Assembly: GCA_032622095.1 (NCBI GenBank)
Contig: CP136062.1
Coordinates: 161,506,875-161,570,874, forward strand
DNA from: Siphonodentalium dalli
Taxonomy: Eukaryota > Mollusca > Scaphopoda > Gadilida > Siphonodentaliidae
Length of the DNA stretch: 64,000 nucleotides
Reading direction: 5' to 3'
The translations under genes were made by a program, and so were the position numbers. Positions 22,500-34,744 of the stretch are shown here, in pieces. Position 1 is the stretch's first letter, and every line of letters begins with the position of its first letter. The notes under the pieces are model-generated. The model searched no databases. It had not been told where the DNA came from and saw only the letters and a list, made by a program, of their open reading frames with translations.

Positions 22500-22905
22500 T
22501 ACAAAGCTATATATATAAGAGTAGGATGTATCTGTCTGTATGTCTGTCTGTTCGGATTTTTCTCCCAAACCCCTGGACCGATTCCAATCGTTAGATTTTT
22601 GTCAAAATTTTGATTAAAAAAAAATTAATAAAAAAAACAAAAACAATATTTTGTTAAATTGAGCAAGGAGTTCAATAACAAAATATTAAAAAATATAAAT
22701 AATATTTTTTCGTCACTCAACCAACTGTCCGGGACGCATGGTATTTATTAGTTTGGTCGTTGAGACTCGATTTTGAGGTGAACCTAGAACAAATTGTTTA
22801 CAAGCTGTTTTCGGTGTAATTCGACGCGGAAAAGCATCAGGAACAACATATCCAAAATCCGCAAAAATCCGCGTTGGGGAAACTTTGTTATCCACGATGG
22901 CGTCT
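22500..22905 (-). mobile_element. Dispersed repeat Z (minus) encoding a conserved peptide, plus GTCT-rich tail
   Basis: Minus-strand reading at 22713-22895 gives ADFGYVVPDAFP, then TPKTACKQFVLG. A plus-strand relative at 24765-24940 and a nucleotide fragment at about 49398-49465 share CCAAAGCGGATTTTAGCGGA-like sequence. A (GTCT)n run with AT-rich surroundings lies at 22530-22700. The family is unrecognised. Confidence 0.6.
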
Positions 22906-24764
22906 CACATGGTTGTCTATACTACATCAGTTCTCTATATAAGTCATTATACGATATATAGTGGCATCAGAATTATGCCGTTATATCAGTCTGTGTTAAA
23001 TTAGAATGCGGGAGCGACAGAAAATTATACAATCGTGGCCATGAAATGGCTGCCAAAATGGCCGCAACTCCAAACCATACCATACCACGTATAAAGCAAC
23101 ATATTGGGTAACTACATAAGAGTGAAATACGTATTGGCAATATACAAGTCGGTTGTTAAATATCTTTAAAGGTACACACATCATTAAAACAGATCAATCT
23201 GAAGGATCATCGGTCACTGCACAGCAAGTCAACCCCCAATGATTTACGTCTTTAACGTTTGGGTGTTCTGCTTATCCAACATCCAACTGTTGGGCAAAAC
23301 AAAAATAGCTCGTGCATGCAACACACGAACTAATGTTTCGCCTCACAGTGCATGGTAGTTTCATTCGGCATAGTGATTAAATATTGAATGCAACGCCGAA
23401 ATTTAAGTGCATACTCTAGAGGTATAAATACTAGTTATATTTCCGGAATTGTCAACTCTCCCGGTGATAATAAACGATACACGTATGTCGCAATGGTTAT
23501 TATCCTTTACAGAAACACTCATATCTTCAATGGATTAGCACCGAATCTCACCAGGTCAAAGAGACTGTACATAGTACATTGTATGTAAGACTAATTTTCA
23601 TTCTGCTACCAACCCGGTTTCTTAGTAGACAATTTTGTTAAAATTACTTCAGTGGCCACTTTACAAATAGAATAAGCTACAGCGCAATGCACACTATTAG
23701 TTTTCAGTATATTTTTGTTTGAAAATATATTACCATTTACCACCCACGTAATCGTGCTAAATATCAGGTGATCGTCGTTTAAGATGTTATTCCAACGTTG
23801 AACATTCACACAATATTGTTAGTTGTGGTTCTGTGTGCAACAGACATGTGTAACATTATGGAAAATGGGTAAACGCGGTGATGCGGTTGAAGACAACGTA
23901 GTAAGTTTCGCGTAGATGTGGCCTTGGTGAATTCAACCAAATATAATTTCCAGGTATAAACACAGATTATGTAGGCAATTTTGGTCAAGTTTTGAATTTA
24001 TTGAAGATAGTCTATGGTACTCATTTGTGATTTAATAAATTTAGTTCATGGTACACCATCACGCATTCTTGTGATAAAAGCGAAATATTCGTGTTTTATC
24101 ACTTGATCTGAGGCAACTATAACTACTATTTTGAGAAACGTACAATAGGATCTACGCATTCTCCCCAGTACAATATGAACATAATTCATACCGTTTTATA
24201 GCAATTAATTTTTTAAGGTTTTATACCGTAGCTATCAAAATAAATGGTGATCGGTCTCATTCGTGAGACTGCTCTGAATACATATATTTCTGCTTCTAGA
24301 GAAAGGACGCATAGTCAATACATCCCTACTAAATCCCGTTTAGCTGTTTAATTACACATATATCACACGATTCAAGATTAGCGGTACAGATAAAACTGCG
24401 TCATTTTTCCGTTTATGGACACCCAAAAGTCCAGATTTAACCGTTCCACAAGACCCTGAGTTTGCTTGCTATCTCGTGAGATACATCAGAGAGAATTCGT
24501 ACATCTCTAATCAAAAGTTTCTCTTATACTTGTAGTCATTCTTCCTCGCAATATTCGAGCGTTTGTTCACTCGTATAGGACTAGCTATTCAATTTTGCAC
24601 TAAATGTAAATTTCATTCGATTTTGTCCATTTTGGTGGCCATTTTGGGAAAAATATTCTACATATACGGTTTACGACTAAGCAATGTTTGTGTATATTTC
24701 AATTTATTACGAATTTGGCATTAATTGGAGCACCTGCCGCAGAATTCAGTATTTTCCGATAACA
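22906..24764. other. Non-coding stretch, nothing recognised
   Basis: AT-rich sequence without supportable exons or repeats by eye. Confidence 0.45.
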
Positions 24765-24940
24765 ACAGACATTATGGACGCCATCTTCAATAGAGAATTT
24801 TCCCCAAAGCGGATTTTAGCGGATTTTGGACATGTTGTTCCCTACATTCTGCCCAACAATATGACACCAAAAACAGCTTGTAAACAATTTGTTCTAGGTC
24901 CAATGCTTCAACGACCAGACTATTATACCGCATAAGATTT
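24765..24940 (+). mobile_element. Dispersed repeat Z, plus-strand copy
   Basis: Starts ATGGACGCCATCTTCAA and encodes LADFGHVVPYILPNN, then TPKTACKQFVLG, aligned without gaps to the minus-strand copy at 22713-22895. Differences include clustered replacements between the two conserved blocks. Confidence 0.65.
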
Positions 24941-25401
24941 TTCAAAAATGGCGTATACCGCGCACTAAATTTTACCAACATAAGACTGTCCAACCGACCA
25001 TGAAACCATGTTCTTTCAAAGGTCCACAATACGTCATGGCGGTTTGATCATCAAATTATAATCACACACCCTATACATTCACTAATTGTCACTTCAAGCC
25101 GATCGAGTGTACGTGCTTGCTTCGTGTTGTCATTGGAGACTGTGTTGGAGTTTTAATAATATATGTTACTTACAATTGCTGTGAATCTTGAAAAAGTTTT
25201 TTTTTTTATTAATGTTCTCTTAAAATGTACTGGTAAATGTATATGATTATATTTTGACCCCAATCGATCTACAAGTCATTTCTTAAATAATTATTGATCA
25301 ATACCCACTTGTGTCACATTTGAGTTCGGTTTTGGGTATCAACATATATCTACAAATACGCGAAATACTTTTATAGACACATATATACGGACGTAATTTT
25401 A

Positions 25402-25542
25402 TATAAGGATTAACTGTCATGTGGACTGTTTTTATGGAGATGTAACCGTGAGGTAAGTGGTCATAACTTGTGTAAAGTTATGACCACTTACCCCACGGTT
25501 ACATCTCCATAAAAACAGTCCACATGACAGTTAATCCTTATA
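25402..25542. repeat. 141-bp near-perfect hairpin
   Basis: Arms of about 67 bp, beginning TATAAGGATTAACTGTCATG, pair with one mismatch around a loop of about six bases. No other copy was seen in the window. Confidence 0.95.
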
Positions 25543-26215
25543 TTTATATACATTTAGCGAAAAAGCCACTTTTGTAAATGTATTTAAATCGGAAAGTGTA
25601 TCGTGACAAAACCAGCCCAAAATATCCCATAGCACCCTTGGCAAAAGTTAACAGGAACAATTTCTCTTTATATTGAAACCCGATGATTTATTAAGTCAAT
25701 CCTGCGCGAGTCCAAATGCGCCCAAAACATTACGTGTTCGTCTTTCCAAAACCTATGACGCGTCGATGTAATTTTGAGGCTGCAGTTATGAGCTGTTGCG
25801 CGTTCACCGAGAAATAATTGCAACCAGCCACGTGGGCGCCGACCAATCAGAATGTGATAAACCACAATAGAGATGCGAGTATAATTAACTAATTGCTTTC
25901 CTATCGATATCAAACGTCGTTCAATCCGCGAGTATCGAAACAAAACTCAATCAAGGTTGAGGAAATGATACTATCAGGGATAACATTTGGCAAATTCTAA
26001 TAGAATTTTAATATTTTCATTTGGCAAATTATTTGGCAAAAGTTAATTTCGGTCCAACGCGGACCCTGAATGCATAATCAACATAATAACCCAACGCGCA
26101 TTGGTCCGTACTACTTGTACCGACACCAAGCTGGTTATTGCGCCCCCGGGTGTATAATCAGCTAGAGATTCTTGGTGTATAGTGGTCGCATGGGGGTTTT
26201 ATTTATATAAATGGG
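25543..26215. other. Non-coding stretch, nothing recognised
   Basis: No exon or repeat could be supported. A minus-strand frame at 25668-25943 lacks splice sites and motif content. Confidence 0.45.
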
Positions 26216-26219
26216 AATT

Positions 26220-26385
26220 TTTGGGACACACTAAACGTTGTAGTGCGCCCCCGAGTCCGACTCCGGTAAATGTGTAGTTGGGGAATTTCAATTTCGTTTA
26301 TTGTCGTTTACATTATTATTATTATGTCAATAATGTTGATTTTTGGTTTGTGATAAGCTATGCCAATTACAAATATAAACATTAG
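26220..26385 (-). mobile_element. Dispersed repeat H, minus copy
   Basis: Reverse complement matches 60340-60480: shared GTAATTGGCATAGCTTATC, CCAAAAATCAACATTA and CCCAACTACAC runs. No coding call. Confidence 0.7.
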
Positions 26386-27159
26386 CCGATCGTTATAGCC
26401 AGATCGTTCTGGCATCGATGTGTGCTTGTCGCTGTATCAATGCAACAGGTATCACACGCGACGTATGGTGTGTCAGTATTTCAAATTAAACTTTGATTTC
26501 GCATGTCTGATTTAAAAAATGTTTTCACATACCCGTAATTTTATCAGTAAGCACACTGCATACATACATTTATATATGATGAAGTACATAGTTGTTATCT
26601 ATGTGCAGATGTTTTACAATCAGTAGATTTTAGTTGGAATATATTTTATATATGCTTAATAATCTTGAGGGCGTTACCATTTCTGACTTTGGTTTTCTTG
26701 TAACCTACTTGGGGATTGCCCGTCAAAAATGGCGAGTGACAAACATGACATGCGGGAACATCGTGTGAAGAATTAGTAAATTAAAATTGCCCCTTTAAGT
26801 AATTCTAAATAATTATAGACTTGACACTATCCGGATATACCATCTATCTTTTAAACTGATACTAAACTAAACGCTCTTTGCTGCTAATTATTAGTGCCTC
26901 TTTAAGTCATTTCCATATCCCGTTACATTCACGCCGTCATGTCACCTATATATCTTCTGAGCTGATGACAAATGCTCTATATTGATCATGCAATTTTTAT
27001 TAGCCCCCCCCCCTTTAAGTGGTCATTTGAGATCAAAGGTGCCTATCCCCTGATATTTCCCTGGTCATGTGAACACAATTATGTGTACCAGTGTTCTTAC
27101 ATATCTTCTAAACTTATAAAGAACGCTCTGTATTGCTCATTTGTGTCAAACACGCTCTT

Positions 27160-27220
27160 GCACGCACGCACGCACACACCCTCACACACACCCCCTCACA
27201 CACACCCTCACACCCACCCT

Positions 27221-27270
<50 letters not shown>

Positions 27271-27310
27271 CACACCCTCTAACACACACCCTCTCACATC
27301 CCCAAACACA
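27160..27310 (+). repeat. (CA)n microsatellite with CACC/CTCA variants
   Basis: A pure (CA)n core at about 27222-27266 is flanked by imperfect CACACCCTCA units. Overlapping His/Thr/Pro-rich frames are artefacts. Confidence 0.95.
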
Positions 27311-28264
27311 CGCGCAGCCCCCACACACATGTACAATGTCTGTACATCGTCAGAGCCAATGGGGTTCTGGGTTATATGACATATATGTAAATGATAATAT
27401 AAATTCTAAATAGCCTCCATAAAGCTGACTGGATAACCGTGTCAATGGAACCATAGTAGGCCACTGCATGGGTCATCGCTCTAAACATTAATTACATCAA
27501 AAATATTTCTACAATATTCTAAATGTCTTTCCCATCTTCTGTGCTCATGATTGCCGCTAATAAATCTTACAAATGATATACACCCAGTCCGCAACAGTAA
27601 CGTATACTCACTTGTCCTGCTGCATTGTATTCTATATGCATAAGACACGCTCGTAATCTTTAGACGATTAACACAAGGTCGGGCAATGAAATCAGTTTAT
27701 GGCTCTTCCTATAAATACTAACTGCATGGGGTGTTTCTCACCGAGAGAGTAAGATATCCAATTAAAACTCATTATGATCATAACCATAATTATAATTTTA
27801 CTTATGTGTCAATATTTCCCCCATAAAATATTCCCCCAATTTCCAATTTCAATGGTTCCCATGTTGGTGCCGATTAGCCAGTTGTCTATTGCCTGCTAAC
27901 CACTGAATATATGTCAAATTTCTGCATGGTACCATATGAAACGTAGCAAACATTGATATTTTGTCACCTGTTTCGGCTGAGCGTCCTCTGAATTCGAAAG
28001 CTAGAGTAATTTTCTCATACGGAAAAAAATTCCCCGATGTTAGACACCTAGCTACCCCCCCCCCTCCACAGCACCACACAGACTAACATACACAATATAG
28101 GATATATACCAAGTTCTGCTTGAACTGCATGATTCCGATGCCTTATGATTTACTCCAAGCCCATATTTACAAAAACTTAGGTGAGATGTTTCACGCGGCA
28201 CGGTTTCAAGATTGTTAAGATTAATGTCAGAGTCACATACATGTGTATTTCATATCAATATAGC

Positions 28265-28510
28265 GCAATTCGAACCCAGCCGATATCCCAAGCTGTTGTG
28301 GCTTGGGATATCGGTTGGGTTGATGCTGTTTTTGGACTAAGTCCCCTCCCTTTAATCTTATCTTGCTTGTATGTCTTCGGATGAGGTCAGCTGGATTCTT
28401 TGCGTATGCGAATATATAGAGGACAGCCTTTCCCAAGCATAATGATATCAAATACGCGTATATCAGCGGTCCGTTAAATGTCAAAGCAACGAGATTTTTT
28501 ATGTAAACAA
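28265..28510 (+). mobile_element. Dispersed element E, copy 1
   Basis: Shares CTTGGGATATCGGTTGGG, GATGCTGTTTTTGGAC, GTATGTCTTCGGA and CCGTTAAATGTCAAAGCAA with 52177-52460. A local inverted run (CAGCCGATATCCCAAGC against GCTTGGGATATCGGTTG) lies at its start. Confidence 0.75.
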
Positions 28511-29225
28511 AGCCTTGTTTTCCAGAGAATTTCGATGACGGAGAAGACTTGGTCGAATTTATTACACGCTTGTTCCTAGAAGTACAGTGTTATTGCTGTT
28601 CCATATTAACAAATCCGTATGGAACGTACGTTCCATACGCATATCGTTGACGTAAAATGACGTACATACGTTCGCCTCAACCATGAAACTGGAACTATTT
28701 AAATAAAAGAATCATCACACATGCCAAACACGCCCTCGCCTCGAGTTCTATCCTTCCACGACAACACTCGTGTCGTATCGACAAACCCATTTACACATCG
28801 TGTCGTTCTGTGTATATATAAAACTTTGTCATAAAGATTCACCCAGTGCACAAAGTGCCTTCATGCGTATATCTACTACATACTATATTGCCCGACAAAA
28901 ATGTCGGGTGACAAACATGACATGTAAGAATATCGTGAAGAATCAGTAAATTATTATTCGAGTTCAACGCCACCTATCCCATGACATTTCCCGTGTTACC
29001 TCTGTGCACCAATTTTCCAATATATATTCTGAGCTGACGATAAACGTTGTTTATTAGTTATGCAATTTATTATTCCCTCTTTAAGAAGTCATTTGAGGTC
29101 AAAGGATTATATCCCATTCCCCTGGCTATGTGAACATATGCGTACCAATTTTCCTACATATCTTCTAAGCTTACAAGGAACGCTGTGTATTGCTCATTTA
29201 TGCCCCTTTAAGTCGTCTGAGGTGA

Positions 29226-29515
29226 AAATGACGGTTGACAAACATGATTGCAGGAAAATATCGTCACCGCCGATAATAATATAAAGAAAGCCAGCAAACG
29301 GTGCGCAGAGTTTGTCCGGAATTTGGCTTTGGAGTTTCATAATGACGGGCGCCGCTGAGAGCACATTCGTCTTCGGAGAAACGCATGATAATAGGGGAAA
29401 TATCGCCTTGATAACTTTTGTTATATCGCAGGTCGTCTTGAAAGCATGAAAGATTTACAGACATACACACACAGACAGACAGACAGACATGCACACTTGG
29501 CTTTTATATAGATAG
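29226..29515 (-). mobile_element. Dispersed repeat G2, minus copy
   Basis: Reverse complement of much of 40510-40900. Shared features are AAAAGCCAAGTG, 'aaggcgatat', TCCGAAGACGAA and the terminal GACGATATTTTCCTGCA. It ends in (ACAG)n and CTTTTATATAGATAG. Confidence 0.75.
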
Positions 29516-29599
29516 ATTATGGACATCAAGTTTCGCCATTTGAAAACGATCCGTTGGCATAAAATGTAATGCCCAGGTAAGTATATTCCTTGAAAATAC

Positions 29600-30330
29600 C
29601 GATACAGAAATTACCTATTTTGAATGAGATATTGTTTCGACTATTTTCTTTCTGAAATACTTTGCACGATGTATTCTCTGTATAATTGTTAGCCTATATA
29701 TTATGAGTTACATATTTGTGCAATTTTTGCAAACAATTTTGTAGACCATGTTGTGACTCCGACATCAAAACAAAATCATCGGCAAAGAGAAGGTGATTAG
29801 TAAGTGTATATATCACCAATAGGTATACGGGCACACGACTTGTCGAAACCATTTGATACATCGTCTACAAGATATTGAAAAGTGTGTGAGATCGAGAGAT
29901 ATAATATATATCATTGTCTTACCCCAATATTCGATAGCATTTTGGCCCAACACCAATTCGAGTCTGTGTCATATGGCAGCTAGAATTGTGCATTGTGATT
30001 AGTACTAGTATATGGAAAATTTTGACAGTTATTCATATATTACTAACTTTCTGAAACAAAATATGTCTGTTCACAGAGTCAAATGCATTTCGGAAGTCTA
30101 TGGATGCTGCATAAAGCTGTTTTGGTTGCTTTCGGTATCTGCCTACATGGTTTTCAAATTGAAGGCGCTACCAATAGTACTTTTATTTTAACGGAAGCCA
30201 AATTGGTTTTCACTTATCAAATTATTTCTTCTAGGAATGACCTGAGCCTTCTGTTTATTATTTTATTGAACAATGATCAGTTCCGTTTACATTTGGTTCG
30301 AACGTTTCTAACCTGAACATCATCAGTTTG
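29600..30330 (-). pseudogene. LINE reverse-transcriptase fragment
   Basis: Minus-strand translation shows the two catalytic RT motifs in order: AASIDFRNAFDSVNR (motif A, near 30073-30110) and LLFADDFVLMSESQHGLQ (motif C, FADD near 29774-29788). An EFLEE-like remnant precedes them. Stops and frame changes separate the blocks, so it is a decayed non-LTR retrotransposon of the Jockey/CR1/I-like type (family inference from the motifs). Confidence 0.8.
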
Positions 30331-30689
30331 TTCAGAAAACTAAAAGACTAAATAGCTTTATCTGAGCTTTCAGTGGCCCATTTCAGCGCATAACTCAGTT
30401 TGTTATATTTATAAATATGTTCCCTTTCATGTATCGTTTCCATTTAGGCAAATAAATATGTTTAAACAAAAACTCACTCATCTGCATGTAAGCACGAAAA
30501 TTAATCAATTTTCCCTGACAAATGTCCTAAAATGTGCTAAAGATTTCGGCTGTTTTAAAGTAATCTGCCGCTTACCAAGAAAACCGCCCGGTGTGTGCAC
30601 TGATTCGACCTCGCTGGACCTTTGTAATCGTCGATTTGCATCAATGCTTCAGTATAAAATAAAAAAAAACCTTAAACAATAATGTTATT

Positions 30690-30910
30690 GGTTACGAGTG
30701 TCCGTTATTCGTTTCATCCATCAAGTCCGTGTTCCGTATCCGCTATTTGTTTCATCCATCGTCTCCGAGTTCCGTGTCCGTTATTTGTTGCACCAATCGT
30801 GTCCGTGTTCCGTGTCCGTTAATTGTTTCATCCACCGTGTCCACGTTCCCTGTCCGTTATTCGTTTGATGTCAGCGACGTGTCCACTATACCTGGGACAT
30901 TCACTTGGTC
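30690..30910 (+). repeat. ~46-bp minisatellite, about 4-5 units
   Basis: Units of the form GTGTCCGTTATTCGTTTCAT then CCATCGTGTCCGTGTTCC, with substitutions. Incidental open frame only. Confidence 0.85.
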
Positions 30911-31319
30911 CCTCGTTTCGTGTCCGTCACGTGTTCAACCAATCTGTGATGAGATTTACATGATGTAATGCGTGGTTTATCGGGGACCCCACTCAATTAA
31001 CCTGCGATCCGTGTTCATAAAACATAACTGACATCGATCAAGTAAAGGTCGACTCTTACGAGCATGACAGTCTCCCCAGTCTACCGGGGACTTCCCGACA
31101 TCATCCTATATTACACTTTGTTTTTATTTATTTTGTGGTAAACATCTGCTTAAAATAGAAGAGTAATGTATCATATAGCACCGTTTATTATGCTTCTAAT
31201 TTGTCCGCACACGTTGTCACAGGGACAATCGAGTTGACAGTATAAGCAAAAAACCCAAACATCGTCAAGAATGAATTTATCGTTATGATCTTGCGCAGTA
31301 AATGTCATCGACATGTTTT

Positions 31320-31395
31320 CGGTGCATTATGGGTTAGCCAGCCCGACCAATGCGGTGCATTATGGGTTAGCCAGCCAGCCCAATGCGGTTAACTG
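31320..31395 (+). repeat. 37-bp tandem duplication
   Basis: Two adjacent copies of GGTGCATTATGGGTTAGCCA plus CC(G/A)ACCAATGC-like ends. Confidence 0.9.
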
Positions 31396-31539
31396 TGTCG
31401 CTATTTAGGGTTTCATGAGATCGCTGGGGACAGGGCAGTCGCATACACGTTTTAAGTGGAGTGTGATTATGAGAAAGACGATTTGAGTCGGATTCATAGG
31501 CCAAAAACAGTGAGTATAAAATCTATCACTATTATGTAT

Positions 31540-31650
31540 GCTTGGTATTAGAACAAACTCTGTCTATGTTTTAATATTCTTAACGGAAGTGACTATTTTA
31601 ACAGCAATACCCACCGCGAATGCCATCCTTACCTTTAAATAAGACGACCA
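31540..31650 (-). mobile_element. Dispersed element D, right-end fragment
   Basis: Matches the right ends of 36470-36850 and 62925-63290 (TCTATGTTTTAATATTCTT, AGTGACTATTTTAA, CACCGCGAA.G.CATCC). Confidence 0.65.
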
Positions 31651-31714
31651 CCCCTTTGGATCCCTATATGTATTTATGAAACGAACTGCATGAGATATGA
31701 GGCCAAAATATAAA

Positions 31715-31925
31715 TAAATCTCATAAATACGAGTATCTCATACGGAGTCTCGCATATATAAGAGAATAAACATACTTACAAGGTCAAGGTAAATATTTTC
31801 AGGCCAATGAATTCTCTTATATATGCGAGGCTGCCCATGGGAGAATATAATATATAAGACAATGCATTGGCACAGGGTGTTCCCAAACTTCCAGGAAGCT
31901 CCAGTCATGGAAGGGTTAATGATAA
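31715..31925 (+). mobile_element. Family-3 repeat carrying hairpin cassettes, copy 2
   Basis: Same plan as 18930-19140: GTCTCGCATATATAAGAGAA half-cassette, GGTCAAGGTAAATATT spacer, a degenerate full cassette at about 31800-31870, then GGAAGCTCCAGTCATGGAAG and GGGTTAA. Confidence 0.75.
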
Positions 31926-32084
31926 TCTTCAGGACTAAGATTAAGCATAGTAATTGCTGACTTAATTTGTCATTCTCCGTGTATCAAAACATGTCTTAAA
32001 TAGATGAAACATCTGGTGTGGTAAAACAAGAGCCTTTAATATATTATATATAATACTAACAGATTAGACCGCCACTGGCGAGAT

Positions 32085-32350
32085 TGGTCGCATGGCTTTG
32101 GTCGATCCATTTTTGTTTGTTTTTCAAGGTACCCGTCCCGAGTGGACAATTTTTGATCATTACATTCACACTCCAACTCTCACATTGTAGAAATATCACG
32201 GACATGTCACATTCGAATAAGTTAACTAATACTGAAGTTATCAATCAGAAACCATCTCGGACGAACGGACGGACGGACAGACATACCACTGGCCGGATTT
32301 GTCCCATGGCTTTGGTCGATCCTTTAATTTTTGTTTTTCAAGGTAACCCC
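32085..32350 (+). repeat. ~235-bp tandem duplication containing (ACGG)n
   Basis: Two copies of a block with CATGGCTTTGGTCGATCC and TTGTTTTTCAAGGTA, separated by a GACGGACGGACGGACAGAC tract. No conserved frame. Confidence 0.75.
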
Positions 32351-32384
32351 GCACAGGCACTACCCACACGTCCTACATGCTCAA

Positions 32385-32450
32385 TGACGTCACCGTTAAA
32401 GCAGCACCATTATGACGTCATACATATAAAGCCTCTCGGTGATGACGTCA
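32385..32450. promoter_or_regulatory. Cluster of three perfect CRE palindromes with a TATA-like box
   Basis: TGACGTCA occurs at 32385-32392, 32413-32420 and 32443-32450, spaced 28 and 30 bp apart, with TATAAA at 32425-32430. This is the binding palindrome for CREB/ATF bZIP factors (established). No downstream gene is recognised, so it may be an enhancer, an unannotated promoter or a repeat by-product. Confidence 0.4.
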
Positions 32451-33480
32451 ATAACGGTATGATTACGGACAAACTAAAAAATTACCAAATTATGCTAGCC
32501 CCCCCCCCCTGCTGCTGAAAATTACAATGTATTTTACATGTCTGGACACAGACATAAGAATCACACTACACAAAAACAGTCTTGTATGATGTAGGCGAAA
32601 TAACTTTAAAATTTCGGCAAGTATTTACTGCAAATACAAGATGTACGATTTATTGCAAGTACGTTATTTACGCGATGCGTCGAAAACGGAAACATAAGAC
32701 GATCGATGTAATCAACTCAAAAGTATTGTTCCCGGGCAATACAAAATATCTTATAATTTCCAATAAATCTTTCCTCATAGTCCACACCATGGGGTATAAC
32801 TGGGAAGTGAAGACATAATTTTAGAAGGCCTCACACGGGATGAATTGACGCCGAATCGAGTGATTTCGAGTGACAAAAATGACGATGTCGGAAAGAATAA
32901 AATATCTCGAACCCGGTGGTCCTAGAATACGATTTTCCTAGAATACGATTTTTGATGGGCAAATGGACATACTCCACGCTTTAATTGTATTAGGCAATTA
33001 TCGAAGAGACATAAACGCATTTATTAACAATTTCGCCAGCCTTGGGAAGATTCGTAAAAGCGAGTTCTTTGCAATGGAAATGCATGCATATTGCCGATGT
33101 AAAGTTTAACAGTGTCTAAACGCTCTTTAATAGCGACGCGTCATATACAAATGCTCATTATTTATCACGCGATTAACCCCTCAATTCCAAAGACGGTGCA
33201 TGGGGAAGGGTGAAGGAGTGCTCGATCGGTTTATAGAAATACCGTCATCTTTGCATGATGATGAGTTGAAGACTTTGCTCACGAAGCGCATGATCAGGTG
33301 AAATGTACCATGTTTCACACGAATATTATATTATTTGAAAAGCTGAAACATGTAATACATTCACTCCTTTCTCTTTGTAACTTAACATCCCCTATCGTTA
33401 GACTGAATTGGTCATTGTCGCATGGTTTCGTGCAAAAAAACTCACATGATCTCCTACGGTACCGTATGGAATCCTATTAG
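32451..33480. other. Non-coding stretch, nothing recognised
   Basis: Contains a poly-C run near 32500. No supported exon. Confidence 0.45.
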
Positions 33481-33830
33481 GGCCACTTGCTAATGGCGCT
33501 TTCGGCGCGCGCCGAAAGCGACAAAAAGTGCGCCATTAGTAAATCGCCGAAAGCACCGAAAGCGACAAAATGTGCGATATTAGCGCATGTTTCGGCGCGT
33601 CGAAAGCGACAAAAGGTGCGCCGTTACGATACGATTACGATACGATAGGGCCACTTGCTATTGGCGCTTTCGGCGCGCACCGAAAGCGACAAAAAGTGCG
33701 CCATTAGTAACGCGCCGAAAGCGCCGAATGCGATAAAAAGTGCGCCGTAACGGCGCACTTTTTGTCGTTTCGGCACGCCGAAACATGCGCTAATATCGCA
33801 CATTTTGTTGAGTACCGCCGATACTTGAAA
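33481..33830. repeat. GC-rich hairpin repeat
   Basis: Contains the perfect 24-bp palindrome CGCTTTCGGCGC/GCGCCGAAAGCG (33497-33520) and near copies at about 33665, 33715 and 33760. Each is joined to CGACAAAAAGTGCGCC in both orientations. The block GGGCCACTTGCTA(A/T)TGGCG occurs twice (33480, 33650). GC content is far above the surroundings. Confidence 0.9.
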
Positions 33831-34744
33831 TAGTACAATATATACTTGTGTATAAGCGATGGATAACTTGGGGTTGGGGTGAAGGAGAAGATCACTCGAT
33901 CTTTTCGACCATCCTGGGCGCTTCGCGCCCATCTACTCTCTTGTGGATAACTTGATTTAGATGTTAGTTACAGCAGCGTTAACGAAACCAAATATTAATC
34001 ACTGTTAGTAATAAGCCGTGGTTTTTGTAATAATTTGAAGGATTTCTTGTTTTAACGGAATTCTGAGGCGGTCATTCATGAAACCGATATAGTTTATATT
34101 ACAATATATATATGCCTAATAATATGATCTTGAGGGCGTTACCATTTCTTACTATGGTTTTCTTGTCTCACAGTGTCCTTGTGATATACTCCACAGTGTG
34201 TGCCAAGAAAAAGCATCGCTTGTGTACACACCATTGGTTTAGGGCTGACTCTCGCTTCTGTGGTATTACTAACAACCCTTGAATAATATAACAAAATATC
34301 CCATTGTTCTATTTGCCAGAAAGAGTCACCATCAGTACGACAAGCCCAATTGGCCACGCTTGTAAATGAGTCCCAAATACAGACTAGACACTGACAAATC
34401 GCATAGAGCCAGTGGAAATGAAGTGTATAGCTTAAATTAGCCCATGCATGCCTTTGCATATATTGACGAAACTATTCGTGCGCATATACACGAATAAGGT
34501 GCACTGCTTATTTTAATGTTTTTCTTGTTCCTGTCGTATATATAACACACGTCGCTCTTTCCGTATAACGACGACAATTACTGCCATAAATAGTGCACTG
34601 ATTAACGCTGATGCGTTCTGTAAACGATGCCTGCAGACTATATGTAAATACACACTATTCTCAGAAGAATAACACAAGTATACTTTGTACTCAGTGTTCG
34701 TCTTCGGAATGCGTTTCACACTCGATATACACAGTGCATTTGTC
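33831..34744. other. Non-coding stretch
   Basis: Nothing supportable. Open frames at 34139-34459 and 34513-34803 (minus) have no domain or splice evidence. Confidence 0.45.

Larger units (their letters stand above)
26700..29225 (+). repeat. Dispersed/tandem repeat G region
   Basis: A block with TGCCCG.CAAAAATG.CG, GTGACAAACATGACATG, CTTTAAGTGGTCATTTGAG and CTTATAAAGAACGCTCTGTA recurs in degenerate form at about 26720-27140 and 28885-29225. Intervening sequence includes a CA microsatellite and a copy of repeat E. Confidence 0.6.
30331..31535. other. Non-coding stretch with minisatellites
   Basis: Apart from the tandem repeats at 30690-30910 and 31320-31395, no gene or mobile element was recognised. 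Confidence 0.5.

Noticed and set aside
26972-27413. His/Thr/Pro-rich frames
   Set aside because: Translated CA microsatellite.
33624-33932. 102-codon minus-strand frame
   Set aside because: Arises from the GC-rich hairpin repeat.
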